Part shown: in pieces, positions 1 through 9,024 of the stretch
How positions within the stretch are numbered: position 1 is the first letter of the stretch
Layout of the letters: each line of letters starts with the position of its first letter
From: Bacillota bacterium
GTDB taxonomy: Bacteria; Bacillota; Clostridia; Lachnospirales; WQUN01
Assembly: GCA_009782085.1 (NCBI GenBank)
Contig: WQUN01000251.1
Location: 1-37,737 of the forward strand
DNA length: 37,737 bases
Direction of reading: 5' to 3'
The notes under the pieces: model-generated
The model's input: the letters and a program-made list of their open reading frames with translations, nothing else
Databases searched by the model: none
What the model was told of the DNA's origin: nothing
Made by a program: the position numbers and the translations under genes

Positions 1-2798
1 TCCTGGCGGCCGTCCTGGCTTTGATCCCCTCCCTCCCGGCCCTCGCCGCGGAGCCGCTCTTCGAGCTGACGACGCGGCGGGCGGTCACGAAGGGCGTTAC
101 ATACGAGGAGAACCGGCAGGTCACGGACGCCGGGCTGCTGGACATCCACGTCCTGACGATCCCCCTCGACGACCCGTACATAACCGTCGGCCCCGCCGCG
201 TCGGCAAACGACGCCGGCCTGAAGGAGACCGTGACGCGGCTTCTCGCGGACAACGGGGCCGTGGCCGGGACAAACGGCGACTTCTTCGGCCTCGCCGGGG
301 ACCATTCCTCCGCGTTCGGCCCGGAGGTCAAAGACGGGAAGCTGCTGTCCCTGAACACGTCCTTCAATAAGGAAGAAAACGAGTTTTCCGGGTTTTTCCT
401 GGACAACACGAACAACCCGTTCATGACGTTCATCCAGACCGAGATACACTTTTACAACGACGGCAAGGAGAATATCGCCGTCAGCGCGATAAACAAGGTC
501 TCGGACTTCGTTCTGCCCGTTATAATAACCCCGGCGGCCATGTCCGACACGGCCTCCGTCGACGCGCGGTTCGGCGGGCTTTTGAAGGTCGTGGTCAGCG
601 GACAAGCCATTTCTTACGTCTCCCGGAAGGGCGAGACGGTCAAAGTCCCGGCCGACGGCTACGTCCTGGTGATCCAGGAGGCCTCCGCGGACTGGTTCGG
701 CCCGTTCTTCAAGGCAGGGCAGAGCGCGGAGCTGAAGATCAGCACCAAGGGCGTCGACCTAAGCAAGATAGTCGCGGCCATCGGCGGCGGCGGGCGCATC
801 CTCGCCAACGGCGAGATCGTCTCCTACGGCACGATACCGGCGGGGCGGCAGCCGCGCACGGCTTTGGGCATCACCCGGGACAAGAAGCGGCTCATATTGG
901 CCGAGGTGGACGGCCGCTCGTATTCCATCGGCGCGACGAACGACGAGATGGGCCGGATCATGCTCCGCTACGGCGCGTACAACGCCATGCACCTGGACGG
1001 CGGCGGCTCGTCCACGATGGTCATAAAGGAGCCCGGCGCGGCGGACTACACCGTCGTCAACAACCTCTCCGACGGCGTCCAGCGCAAGGTGGTGAACGCC
1101 TTCGGGGTGTACGACAACGCCCCGGCGGGGCAAGTTTCGCGGATCGCGGTCAGGCCCGGGAGCGGGCGCGCCTTCCTGGGCTTTCCGGTAATCCTGGACG
1201 TCTACGGCCTGGACGAGTATTACCACAGGATCGACCTCGACCCGGCCCGGCTGACGCTGACCTCGGACGACCCGGCGGGCGTAATCGAAAACGGCGCGTA
1301 TACCGCCGGAAAGAGCGGGACGGTCACGTTCACCGCCTCCTACGACGGCCTGACCGGGACGGCTTCGCTGGGCGCTGAGGCTCTCGAGGAGCTGGACTGC
1401 GGCGTCGGCGAGATAAGGACGATGGAAGGCGGCAGGACAGCCCTGAGCTTCACCGGCATGGGCGGCAGCGGCGAACAGACCCCCATTACGGACGGGATCA
1501 CCTACGAAATCAGCCCCTCCGGCCTCGGCCACATGGAAGGGAACGTTTTCGTGGCCGACTCGGGCGGGCTTGGGTCGATAAAGGCTTCCGCGGCGGGGAT
1601 CCCGGCCTATGTGGCCGTGTACTCCGGCGGCGTCGAGACGCCCGTCTGCGATTTCGAGGGGGGCAAGGAACTGGGCTTCGCCGCCTATCCGGACACCGTG
1701 ACCGGCGGCGCCTCCTACGACGGCGCGCGCTTCAAGGACGGCGCGTCCGCGGCGAAGCTCGACTACGGTTTCAAGGTATACGACTCCACGCAGGCGGCCT
1801 ATCTCACGTTCGCGGAGCCCGTCAAATTCGACGGCCCGCTTGTGGCCCTGAAACTGTGGGCCTACGGCGACGGCAAGGGCTACTGGCTGCGCGGCAGGAT
1901 AACCGACGCCGGCGGGACGGCGTTTCCGATAGATTTCGCGAAAAACGTGGACTGGACGGGCTGGAAGCAGGTCACGGCGGTTTTGCCGGAGGACGCGAGC
2001 TATCCCGTGACCCTCGACAGGATATACATAGCCAGCCTCAACAACACCTCCGACGCCGGCGGGACGCTCTGGTTCGACGCGCTCTCGGCCGTCGCCCCGA
2101 TAAGCGGCGGGGTAGTCCTCCCGGACGCCCCGAAATACTCCGACGTCCTGCGCGCGGACCTGAGCGGCGCGCCGGATTTCGGCCAGGACGTCACCGTCAC
2201 GGCCCCGACGGTCTGGAAAGCCCCGGACGTGGAAACTGCGGACGGGGACGCGCGGGTACAAGCGCCGAAGGACTACGACGCGGTGCGCGCGGCCGTCCTG
2301 GCGTCTATGCGGCGGGACTGCCCCAGGGGCCTCTACCTGGGAGACACCGGCTTCGAGTATAAGTACGACGGCTTCGGCGCGTACCAGTGGAACACGGGCT
2401 ACGTCATGCACAGGGTGAGCACCACGGCGGTGCTCCAGATGACCGCCGCCAAGGGGGGGCTTCTGGCCTCCAACCCGAAGCAGTGGGCGGGTTTTTCCAA
2501 GGACGTGGCCGCGATGGACCCGGACTGCGTCATCGTGGAGCTGGACGCGAACCCACTGGAAAACTGGGACAAGGAGTTCGAGCTGTTCCACCTGGCCCTG
2601 GCGCGGTACGCGGACGCGGGCAAGCGCGTGTTCGTGGTGTCCGCGGATGGCCGGGACACGTCGGTGACGTCCAGGGACGGCGTCCGGTACATAAACCTCG
2701 GGAGCCTTTGGAACGCGGACGGGACGAGGAACGCGGATTACAGGGTTTTAAGGTTTCGGATAGACGGGAAGAATGTCAAGTATGACTTGCAAAAATAA
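1..2798 (+). CDS. Phosphodiester glycosidase (NAGPA-like) family exported protein, 5' end outside the window
   Basis: ORF 21..2798. The residues before and at the ORF start (LAAVLALIPSLPALAAEP) look like a signal peptide, so the true start is probably upstream. Motifs NGDFFG, GRQPRTALGI and MHLDGGGSSTMV are typical of the phosphodiester glycosidase family. Confidence 0.85.
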   Translation, partial: LAAVLALIPSLPALAAEPLFELTTRRAVTKGVTYEENRQVTDAGLLDIHVLTIPLDDPYITVGPAASANDAGLKETVTRLLADNGAVAGTNGDFFGLAGDHSSAFGPEVKDGKLLSLNTSFNKEENEFSGFFLDNTNNPFMTFIQTEIHFYNDGKENIAVSAINKVSDFVLPVIITPAAMSDTASVDARFGGLLKVVVSGQAISYVSRKGETVKVPADGYVLVIQEASADWFGPFFKAGQSAELKISTKGVDLSKIVAAIGGGGRILANGEIVSYGTIPAGRQPRTALGITRDKKRLILAEVDGRSYSIGATNDEMGRIMLRYGAYNAMHLDGGGSSTMVIKEPGAADYTVVNNLSDGVQRKVVNAFGVYDNAPAGQVSRIAVRPGSGRAFLGFPVILDVYGLDEYYHRIDLDPARLTLTSDDPAGVIENGAYTAGKSGTVTFTASYDGLTGTASLGAEALEELDCGVGEIRTMEGGRTALSFTGMGGSGEQTPITDGITYEISPSGLGHMEGNVFVADSGGLGSIKASAAGIPAYVAVYSGGVETPVCDFEGGKELGFAAYPDTVTGGASYDGARFKDGASAAKLDYGFKVYDSTQAAYLTFAEPVKFDGPLVALKLWAYGDGKGYWLRGRITDAGGTAFPIDFAKNVDWTGWKQVTAVLPEDASYPVTLDRIYIASLNNTSDAGGTLWFDALSAVAPISGGVVLPDAPKYSDVLRADLSGAPDFGQDVTVTAPTVWKAPDVETADGDARVQAPKDYDAVRAAVLASMRRDCPRGLYLGDTGFEYKYDGFGAYQWNTGYVMHRVSTTAVLQMTAAKGGLLASNPKQWAGFSKDVAAMDPDCVIVELDANPLENWDKEFELFHLALARYADAGKRVFVVSADGRDTSVTSRDGVRYINLGSLWNADGTRNADYRVLRFRIDGKNVKYDLQK

Positions 2799-4392
2799 AA
2801 AACCCTCCTCCGTCTTCAAAACCGTCGCCCTCATGACGGCAATAACCTTCGCCGGCAAGCTGCTGGGCCTCGTGCGGGAGAGCGTGATCTACGCGCGCCT
2901 CGGGACAGCCTCTTTGGAGGCGGCCGCCGTCAATTACGCAACCATGCTGCCGAACCAGTTCATGGACGTAATGTTCGCGGCGGTGGTAACGGCCAGCTTT
3001 ATACCGGTGTTCAACCTCGTCATGCAAAAACGGGGCAAAAACGAGGCTTTCGAGATGAGCTACAGGTTCATTTCGCTGATCCTGCTTGTTTCCGCGGCGG
3101 TCACGGCCGTTCTGACGCTTCTGGCGGGGCCGGTCATCTCCTCGTACGACGGCGGCAGGACGCCCGGGGTCTTGCGTCTGGGGACGACTTTGCTCAGGGT
3201 GATGCTCCCGATAATCGTCATAAGCTGCGCGGCGTTCTCGCTCACGGGTATCCTGCAGTCCCTCGGGGAGTTCAACATTCCGGCGGCAATGGCGCTTGTC
3301 TCCAACTCCGTGATTTTGGTCTATCTGATTTTTTTCCTGGACAGATTCGGCGTGACCGGGCTTTGCGCGGCGTTCTTGCTGGGCTGGGCGGCGCAGCTGC
3401 TGATGCAGATCCCGTTTTTGCTGAAGAATGGCTTCAAATTCAAATTCAGGCTCCCCAGCCCCGCCAAAATCCGCCGGGACGGCGATTTCCGCGAAATCGG
3501 CCTGTTGGCCGTCCCGGTCCTGGTGAGCACATGGGTCGCGCCGGTCAATCTCATAGTCAACGGCAAGGCCGCTTTACAGAGCGCATACGGGAGTCAGGCC
3601 ATGGTCACGCTCGCGCGCGCCAACACCCTCTACGCCGTGCTGGCGGGCGTCCTTGTGCTCTCCGTCTCCAACCTCATCTTCCCCAAGCTCTCCGCTTTGG
3701 CGGCCAACGACGAGGCGGAGGCTTTCGGCGCGGCTTTGAAGCAGGCCCTCCGCGCGCTTTTATACCTGCTGATCCCGATGGCGCTCGGCCTGATGGCCGT
3801 AAGCCGTCCCCTGATCCGGCTCTACCTGGAGCGCGGCAGCTTCGACGCCCTGTCCACGAGCCTGACGTCCTCGGCGCTGACCTGCTTCGCCGCCGGTATG
3901 CCGGGCTTCGGGCTGCAAACCGTGCTCGCGCGCGGCTTTTACGCCCGCCGGGAGGGCAAAACGCCGCTATACACCGGCCTCGCGGCCATGGCCGTCAACC
4001 TCGGCCTGAGCTTCCTGCTGGTGCGGTTCATGCGAGGCGCGAGCGGGCCGGCTCTGGCCTCGTCGGTCTCCGTCTCTGTCGTGGCGGGGCTGATGCTCTG
4101 GCGCATGGGCAGGCGGAACAGGTACGCGCTGGACCGGAAGATGCTCGTTGACGCGCTTAAAATGCTGATCGCCGGGGGCGTCATGTTCGGGGCGGCGGTT
4201 TTGACCGGCGCGGGCGTACGGGCGCTGGGGGCCGGCGGGCTTTTGGGGCGGATTCTGGCCGTGGTCCTGCCGGTTTTGGCCGGGATAGCCGTGTATTTCC
4301 CGCTGACCGCGGCGATGCGGCTGGAGGAGGCCAGGACGGCATGGAAGATGGTTGGAAACAAGAAAAGAGGCCTGACGTGTACAAAATCCTAA
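2773..4392 (+). CDS. murJ: Lipid II flippase MurJ / MviN family
   Basis: 539 aa polytopic membrane protein; N-terminal GKLLGLVRESVIYARLG and internal SNLIFPKLSALAA are typical of MurJ. Overlaps the upstream CDS by 26 bp. Confidence 0.9.
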   Translation: MSSMTCKNKKPSSVFKTVALMTAITFAGKLLGLVRESVIYARLGTASLEAAAVNYATMLPNQFMDVMFAAVVTASFIPVFNLVMQKRGKNEAFEMSYRFISLILLVSAAVTAVLTLLAGPVISSYDGGRTPGVLRLGTTLLRVMLPIIVISCAAFSLTGILQSLGEFNIPAAMALVSNSVILVYLIFFLDRFGVTGLCAAFLLGWAAQLLMQIPFLLKNGFKFKFRLPSPAKIRRDGDFREIGLLAVPVLVSTWVAPVNLIVNGKAALQSAYGSQAMVTLARANTLYAVLAGVLVLSVSNLIFPKLSALAANDEAEAFGAALKQALRALLYLLIPMALGLMAVSRPLIRLYLERGSFDALSTSLTSSALTCFAAGMPGFGLQTVLARGFYARREGKTPLYTGLAAMAVNLGLSFLLVRFMRGASGPALASSVSVSVVAGLMLWRMGRRNRYALDRKMLVDALKMLIAGGVMFGAAVLTGAGVRALGAGGLLGRILAVVLPVLAGIAVYFPLTAAMRLEEARTAWKMVGNKKRGLTCTKS

Positions 4393-6614
4393 TGACCACC
4401 ATGCGGCTGGACATAGGCGGCGCGGAAACGCATATCCTGGAGTTGTCCAAGGCCCTGAAAAAGCGCGGCTACGAGGTTTTCGTCGCCTCGAACGGCGGTG
4501 GCTTCGTCCGGGAGCTCGCCGCCTGCGGGATACCGCATTACGACGTCCCGCTGCACACGAAACGGCTTACGAGCCTGATAAAGTCCTACCGGACGCTAAA
4601 AAGGATCATCGCGGGCAACGACATCCGCCTGGTTCACGCCCACGCGCGCATCCCGGCGTTTATCTGCGCCCTTCTGCAAAAAAAGCTAAATTTCCGGCTT
4701 GTGACCACCGTGCACTTCGTGTTCAACGCGGCGTTCCCGTTCAACATCATCTCCCGCTGGGGGGAAAAGAGCCTGGCGGTCAGCGCGGATCTGCGCGAAT
4801 ATCTGGAGGAAAACTACGGCGTCCCGCCGGGGAACATCACGGACACCGTGAACGGCATAGACACGGAGCGGTTCGCCCCCGGCGCGCCGGACGCGGGCGT
4901 CGCGGAGGAATTCCGGCTGGAGGAAAACCGCTTTCGGATCGTCCACGTGTGCAGGATGGATAAAAACAACGACCGGACGACGTATAAGCTGATGGACGCG
5001 GCGGAGCGGCTGTACGCGGAAAGGCCGGAAATCCAGCTCGTCATCGTCGGCGGCGGGGACGACGAGGCTAATATAGCCAAAGCGGCGAACGAACACAACT
5101 CCCGGACGGGCGGGCGGCTGGTCATCTTCGCGGGCAAGCGGCACGACGTCAGGGAGTTTCTGACCAACGGCAAAGTCTTCGCCGGCATCAGCCGCGCGGC
5201 CATGGAGGCCATGTCGATGGAGATGCCGGTGATTTTGGCCGGGGAGCACGTATATCCCGGCTATCTGGGGATTTTCAGGGAGGAAGTGCTGGAAAAAGCC
5301 GTGGCGACCAATTTCACCTGCCGCGGCTTCGAGGAGCCCACCGCCGAAAAAATCGCGCGGGACATAGCGGCGCTTATGGACACGGACGCGGCCGGGCTTA
5401 AAAAACTCGGGCGCTACGGCCGGGAGATCATCATGAAAAATTATTCCGTCGAGAGGATGTGCGACGACGCCGCCGCGGTCTATGAGTCTCTGCGCAAGCC
5501 GCCGAAAAAGCCGGTGGACGTGGTCATTTCTGGGTATTACGGCTTCAAGAACAGCGGGGACGACTATCTGCTGAAGGCCATAATCGAGGGCCTCCGCGGC
5601 CTGCGCCCCGCCATAAGCGTCGTCGTCCTGTCCCGGAGGCCGGAGGACACGCGGAAAATCTACGGCGTGGAGGCCGTGAACCGCTTCAACTTTCCCGCGG
5701 TCGGCGCCTTGCTCAAGAAGACGAGCCTTTTGGTGACCGGCGGCGGAAGCCTTATCCAGGACGAGACTAGCACCCAGTCGCTCCTCTATTACCTCTGGGT
5801 CATAAACGCCGCCGGGAAGCGCGGCTGCCGGAACATGCTCTACGCTAACGGGATCGGCCCCGTCCTGCGGCCGAAGAACGCCCGCCGCGCGGCGAAGGCG
5901 CTGAACAAAGTCGATCTGATAACTTTGCGCGACGAACAGTCCCTTGCGGAGCTGAAGAAATTCGGCGTGACAAACCCGGAAATCGCCGTCACAGCCGACC
6001 CCGTGTTCAGCCTGCGGGACGCGGACGGCGGCGGGGCGGAAAAGCTGCTCCGCGGCCTGGGCGTCGGCGAGGGCAAAGAGTATTTCGCGGTCTCCGTCCG
6101 CAGCTGGAAGCGGAACAGGCCGGGCTTCGAAGAGGAGATAGCCGCCTTCGCCGACCGGGCCGGCGAAAAGTACGGCCTCACGCCTGTGTTCATCATCATG
6201 CGCCAGGCCGAGGACGCCGAGATCACGAAAAAGATCATCGGCCTGATGAAAACCCCGGCGGCGCTTCTGGGCCCGGACAGCGCGGCCGGGTCGATCCCCG
6301 GCGTCGCGGCCGGGGCGCGGTTCGTCCTCGGCATGAGGTTCCACGCCGTCGTCTACGCGCTCCAGAGCGGAACGCCCGCGATCGGGCTGGTGTACAACCC
6401 CAAGGTAAAGGCCGTGATGGACGTGTTCGGCCAAAGCCTGTACGCGGACGTCGGCGATTTCGACGCCGCCGGGCTCTGCGGGTTCGCGGAGCAAATCATG
6501 GGGGACAGGGAGCGCATCGCCGAAGACATATCCCGCATCGCGCAAAACGAGGCCGCGAAGGCGGAGGAGAACAACGGGCTTTGCGTGGGGCTGCTGGAGA
6601 GGCCGCTATTTTGA
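4377..6614 (+). CDS. Fusion protein: GT4-type glycosyltransferase plus CsaB-like polysaccharide pyruvyl transferase
   Basis: ORF 4341..6614; a likely GTG start at 4377 follows AAAAGAGG. The N-terminal half (DIGGAETHILELSKALKKRGYEV) is GT4-like. The C-terminal half (VVISGYYGFKNSGDDYLLKAII, VTGGGSLIQDETSTQSLLYY, YANGIGP, GMRFHAVVYA) is CsaB-like. Confidence 0.85.
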   Translation: MYKILMTTMRLDIGGAETHILELSKALKKRGYEVFVASNGGGFVRELAACGIPHYDVPLHTKRLTSLIKSYRTLKRIIAGNDIRLVHAHARIPAFICALLQKKLNFRLVTTVHFVFNAAFPFNIISRWGEKSLAVSADLREYLEENYGVPPGNITDTVNGIDTERFAPGAPDAGVAEEFRLEENRFRIVHVCRMDKNNDRTTYKLMDAAERLYAERPEIQLVIVGGGDDEANIAKAANEHNSRTGGRLVIFAGKRHDVREFLTNGKVFAGISRAAMEAMSMEMPVILAGEHVYPGYLGIFREEVLEKAVATNFTCRGFEEPTAEKIARDIAALMDTDAAGLKKLGRYGREIIMKNYSVERMCDDAAAVYESLRKPPKKPVDVVISGYYGFKNSGDDYLLKAIIEGLRGLRPAISVVVLSRRPEDTRKIYGVEAVNRFNFPAVGALLKKTSLLVTGGGSLIQDETSTQSLLYYLWVINAAGKRGCRNMLYANGIGPVLRPKNARRAAKALNKVDLITLRDEQSLAELKKFGVTNPEIAVTADPVFSLRDADGGGAEKLLRGLGVGEGKEYFAVSVRSWKRNRPGFEEEIAAFADRAGEKYGLTPVFIIMRQAEDAEITKKIIGLMKTPAALLGPDSAAGSIPGVAAGARFVLGMRFHAVVYALQSGTPAIGLVYNPKVKAVMDVFGQSLYADVGDFDAAGLCGFAEQIMGDRERIAEDISRIAQNEAAKAEENNGLCVGLLERPLF

Positions 6615-7121
6615 AACCGTATGTATCGCCGTATACGTCAGTTTCCCCCGTATCCGCTCAGACTTCATCAGGTCTATCGCCGAGACGGTCTCCCCGAACG
6701 GCTCCGTCTCCCACGGCTTCTCCCCGGTCACGACCTCGCGCCCGAGGGTTATGTGCGGATGGTAATCCCCGGCGTCGACGGCGAAACCGTCCCGGAGGAG
6801 CCTTTCGGTCAGCTCCCGCTGCAAAGCCAGAAGCGGCTTGCTCTCCCGCACGCCGGCCCACCATATGTCGCCCCCCCGGCGGCCGAACCGCCCGACGCGG
6901 GCTATAACCGCCGGAAACGGCTCGAAATCGGCCGCGTCCATGGCCGACCTGACGCGGGCTGTTTGCGCGGCGTCGCACTCCCCGATAAAGACGAGGGTCA
7001 GGTGCAGATTGTCCGGCTCGGAGAAGTTCCCGGCGGAGGATTTGCCCCGCAGCCCGTCCCGAAGGGCCAGCAGCCGCTCGCGCACGGCGGGGCCGAAGTT
7101 TATGGCTATGAAAAGACGCAT
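6606..7121 (-). CDS. thpR: RNA 2',3'-cyclic phosphodiesterase (2H family)
   Basis: 171 aa; MRLFIAINFGPAVRERLLALRD and two HxT motifs (LHLTLVFIGE, HPHITLGRE). Confidence 0.88.
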   Translation of the reverse strand: MRLFIAINFGPAVRERLLALRDGLRGKSSAGNFSEPDNLHLTLVFIGECDAAQTARVRSAMDAADFEPFPAVIARVGRFGRRGGDIWWAGVRESKPLLALQRELTERLLRDGFAVDAGDYHPHITLGREVVTGEKPWETEPFGETVSAIDLMKSERIRGKLTYTAIHTVSK

Positions 7122-7150
7122 GGAATAACCCTCCCTCAGAATAAAGCCTA

Positions 7151-7270
7151 AACGGTCAAGACCGTTCCCAGATAGAAACCGGAACGGTCAAGACCGTTAC
7201 AAGACAGAAACCGGAACGGTCAAGACCGTTACAAGATAGAAACCGGAACGGTCAAGACCGTTCCCTACAG
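7151..7270. repeat. Tandem palindrome array, 4 copies, 32-bp period
   Basis: AACGGTCAAGACCGTT (self-complementary) at 7151, 7183, 7215 and 7247, separated by near-identical acaagatagaaaccgg spacers. Confidence 0.95.
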
Positions 7271-7345
7271 AACCGTTGTTTGTTCAATTATTCCACAATT
7301 AATTCATTGTATATGTATACTGACAATCGAAAACATTGCCGTTTC

Positions 7346-7373
7346 GTAGGGACGAACGCCCTCGGCCGTTCGC
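7346..7373 (+). repeat. TAGGG-type palindrome
   Basis: GTAGGGACGAACGCCCTCGGCCGTTCGCC; CGAACG pairs with CGTTCG. Confidence 0.6.
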
Positions 7374-7389
7374 CGTATTTGCCGGTTCC

Positions 7390-7451
7390 ATACCGGATAA
7401 GGAAAACATTTGCCGACGGCATGGGGGGATAATGTTTTCGTACTCCGGTAT
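7390..7451. repeat. ATACCGG stem-loop, copy 1
   Basis: ATACCGGATAAGGAAAACATT ... AATGTTTTCGTACTCCGGTAT forms a long imperfect inverted repeat; related copy at 12194..12260. Confidence 0.8.
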
Positions 7452-7465
7452 ATCCTCCGCGAAGT

Positions 7466-7561
7466 CAGATACGGACAACCGTGGCGGTCGTCACTGTCAG
7501 ATACGGACAACCGTGGCGGTCGTCCCTGTCAGATACGGACGACCGGTGCGGTCGTCACTGC
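7466..7561. repeat. Tandem repeat, 3 copies, 32-bp period
   Basis: CAGATACGGACAACCGTGGCGGTCGTCACTGT at 7466, 7498 and 7530; copy 3 is the most palindromic (GACGACCGgtgCGGTCGTC). Confidence 0.92.
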
Positions 7562-7606
7562 CATACGGCAAATGTTTTCTGACACAGTATAATATCCGAT
7601 CCGCTC

Positions 7607-7675
7607 GTAGGGAACGGTCTTGACCGTTCCGGGCCCTGACCGTTCCGGGCCTAATCCGTTCCGGGCCTTGACCGT
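7607..7675 (+). repeat. TAGGG-type palindrome with degenerating tandem half-units
   Basis: GTAGGGAACGGTCTTGACCGTTCCGG followed by decaying GACCGTTCCGGGCC units. Confidence 0.75.
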
Positions 7676-7724
7676 CCCGCATCCTAACCGTCCCGCGGCA
7701 GAGGCCCTCATCCCGCCCACAACA

Positions 7725-7834
7725 GGCGACCTCTATAAACTGTCATCCTGAGCGAAGCGAAGGATCTTAAACAGCCAAAACATAAGATTCTTCGCTGCGC
7801 TCAGAATGACAAAGATGGGTTTGTAGAGGCTGCC
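7725..7834. mobile_element. MITE-like palindromic element (CTGAGCGAAGCG family), copy 1
   Basis: Outer ends GGCGACCTCTATAAA / TTTGTAGAGGCTGCC; inner stem GTCATCCTGAGCGAAGCGAAGGATCTT / TAAGATTCTTCGCTGCGCTCAGAATGAC; flanked by AACA on both sides. Confidence 0.75.
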
Positions 7835-8973
7835 AACAGCAGACTCGCGCACGTCCCGAGCCACATGAACGGCCCGAGCGGCACGCGCGTCTTTCGCCCG
7901 GTTTTGCCGGCGGCGGCCATGCCGACCCCGCCGACGGCCGCGGCAGCCATCGAGAGGAATACGGCGGGCATAACGCCGCGAAAACCCAGATACAGGCCGA
8001 TCGCCGCCGCGAGCTTCACGTCCCCCGCGCCGAGGCCCCCGCGCGCCAACGCGTAGGCGGCCAGGAACAGCCCTCCGGCCAGGGCCGCGCCGAGGGCGGA
8101 GCCGGCGAACACGCCCGGCGCGGCGGCTGGGTCGCCGTAAGCCCTCGCCGCCGCCGTCAGGGCCCAAGCCCCGGCCATACAGGCCAGCCATTTGTTCGGG
8201 ATGAGCCCGCTTCTGAGATCCCTGACGGCTATGGCCGCCAAAAAGGCGTTCAGCGCGCAGCATTGCAGCGCGTATAAATGCCCGGCCGAGGGGCCGCGGA
8301 CGCGGAAGAACAGGGCGGCGAAACAGAGCGACAGAACAACCCCGGCGGCGTAAAACGCGGCGGCCGGCGGGGCGGCCGGCCACGCGCAGGGGCCGGGAGC
8401 GCCGGGCGAACGCCCGTAAAAGCGCGGATGAGCGGCCGGCCCCGCAACGGGGCCGGAAATATGGGCGTTTCGTTTTGAAACGGGCTGAAAACGAGCCCGA
8501 AATGCGCGGCTTCTGGCGCTTTCGGACGAAGTTTGAAGCCTATTTTCTATGGTGATAGTCGTAAAAAGCGTTGATGCGTCGTTATGCGGGCCGCCCCTAC
8601 AGTTACAAAAGGCGCGTTTGCACGATTTCGCAGGGGCGGCGTTCTGCCGCCCGCCCGTATCAACACTGTTTGCGACTATCACCTTTTCTATCGAAATCGC
8701 TATATCTGCCGAACGCCCATTAAAACACTGCGGAGCGTCCGTCCCCGCGCCGGGGCCGGTAGCGCCGGCCGAACGCCCGTCAAAACGCGCAAAACGCGGC
8801 TGGGCGTCCTGCCCCGCGCCGTAGCCGGTAGCGCCGACTAAACGCCCGTCCAAGCGCGGCGGGATCTCCGTACCGCCGTCGGAAACGCCGGGCCGGGGCG
8901 ACAGCGGTGAAGCCTCCGGCGCCGTTTTTTTTCCGCGGCGGGTCCCGGGTTCGTATATGGCTGATAACGGCAA
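7801..8973 (-). CDS. Prepilin peptidase (A24-type); start uncertain, true gene probably only the 3' half (about 7801..8400)
   Basis: C-terminal about 190 aa contain VRDLRSGLIPNKW and GGLGAGDVKLAAAIGLYLG (D...IPN and GxGD motifs). The N-terminal about 200 aa are translated repeats. Confidence 0.6.
   Translation of the reverse strand: MPLSAIYEPGTRRGKKTAPEASPLSPRPGVSDGGTEIPPRLDGRLVGATGYGAGQDAQPRFARFDGRSAGATGPGAGTDAPQCFNGRSADIAISIEKVIVANSVDTGGRQNAAPAKSCKRAFCNCRGGPHNDASTLFTTITIENRLQTSSESARSRAFRARFQPVSKRNAHISGPVAGPAAHPRFYGRSPGAPGPCAWPAAPPAAAFYAAGVVLSLCFAALFFRVRGPSAGHLYALQCCALNAFLAAIAVRDLRSGLIPNKWLACMAGAWALTAAARAYGDPAAAPGVFAGSALGAALAGGLFLAAYALARGGLGAGDVKLAAAIGLYLGFRGVMPAVFLSMAAAAVGGVGMAAAGKTGRKTRVPLGPFMWLGTCASLLLAASTNPSLSF
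8551..8683. mobile_element. MITE-like element with 25-bp TIRs and an 8-bp target site duplication
   Basis: TIRs GGTGATAGTCGTAAAAAGCGTTGAT / ATCAACACTGTTTGCGACTATCACC (22/25 complementary); direct repeat TTTTCTAT at 8543-8550 and 8684-8691. Confidence 0.85.
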
Positions 8974-9024
8974 TGTTTCACCTGTCTTTGCTTTTTGGGA
9001 TGGACTTGTCCGATGACCTGTATG

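Noticed and set aside
759-2591. 610-aa minus-strand ORF
   Set aside because: Entirely antisense to the phosphodiester glycosidase; R/V/G-rich composition typical of shadow ORFs in GC-rich DNA.
4686-6545. 619-aa minus-strand ORF
   Set aside because: Antisense to the GT/CsaB fusion; no recognisable motif.
7151-7270. Possible CRISPR array (regular 32-bp repeats)
   Set aside because: The spacers are near-identical and very short, the repeat is a fully symmetric 16-bp palindrome, and no cas genes are nearby.
7304-7720. Several short ORFs (60-95 aa) in the repeat island
   Set aside because: All are translations of palindromic or tandem repeats, with overlapping frames on both strands and no convincing SD.
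7733-8383. 216-aa minus-strand ORF ending in VILSAAKNLMFWLFKILRFAQDDSL
   Set aside because: Out of frame with the prepilin peptidase; the tail is the CTGAGCG repeat translated, a common mis-annotation.
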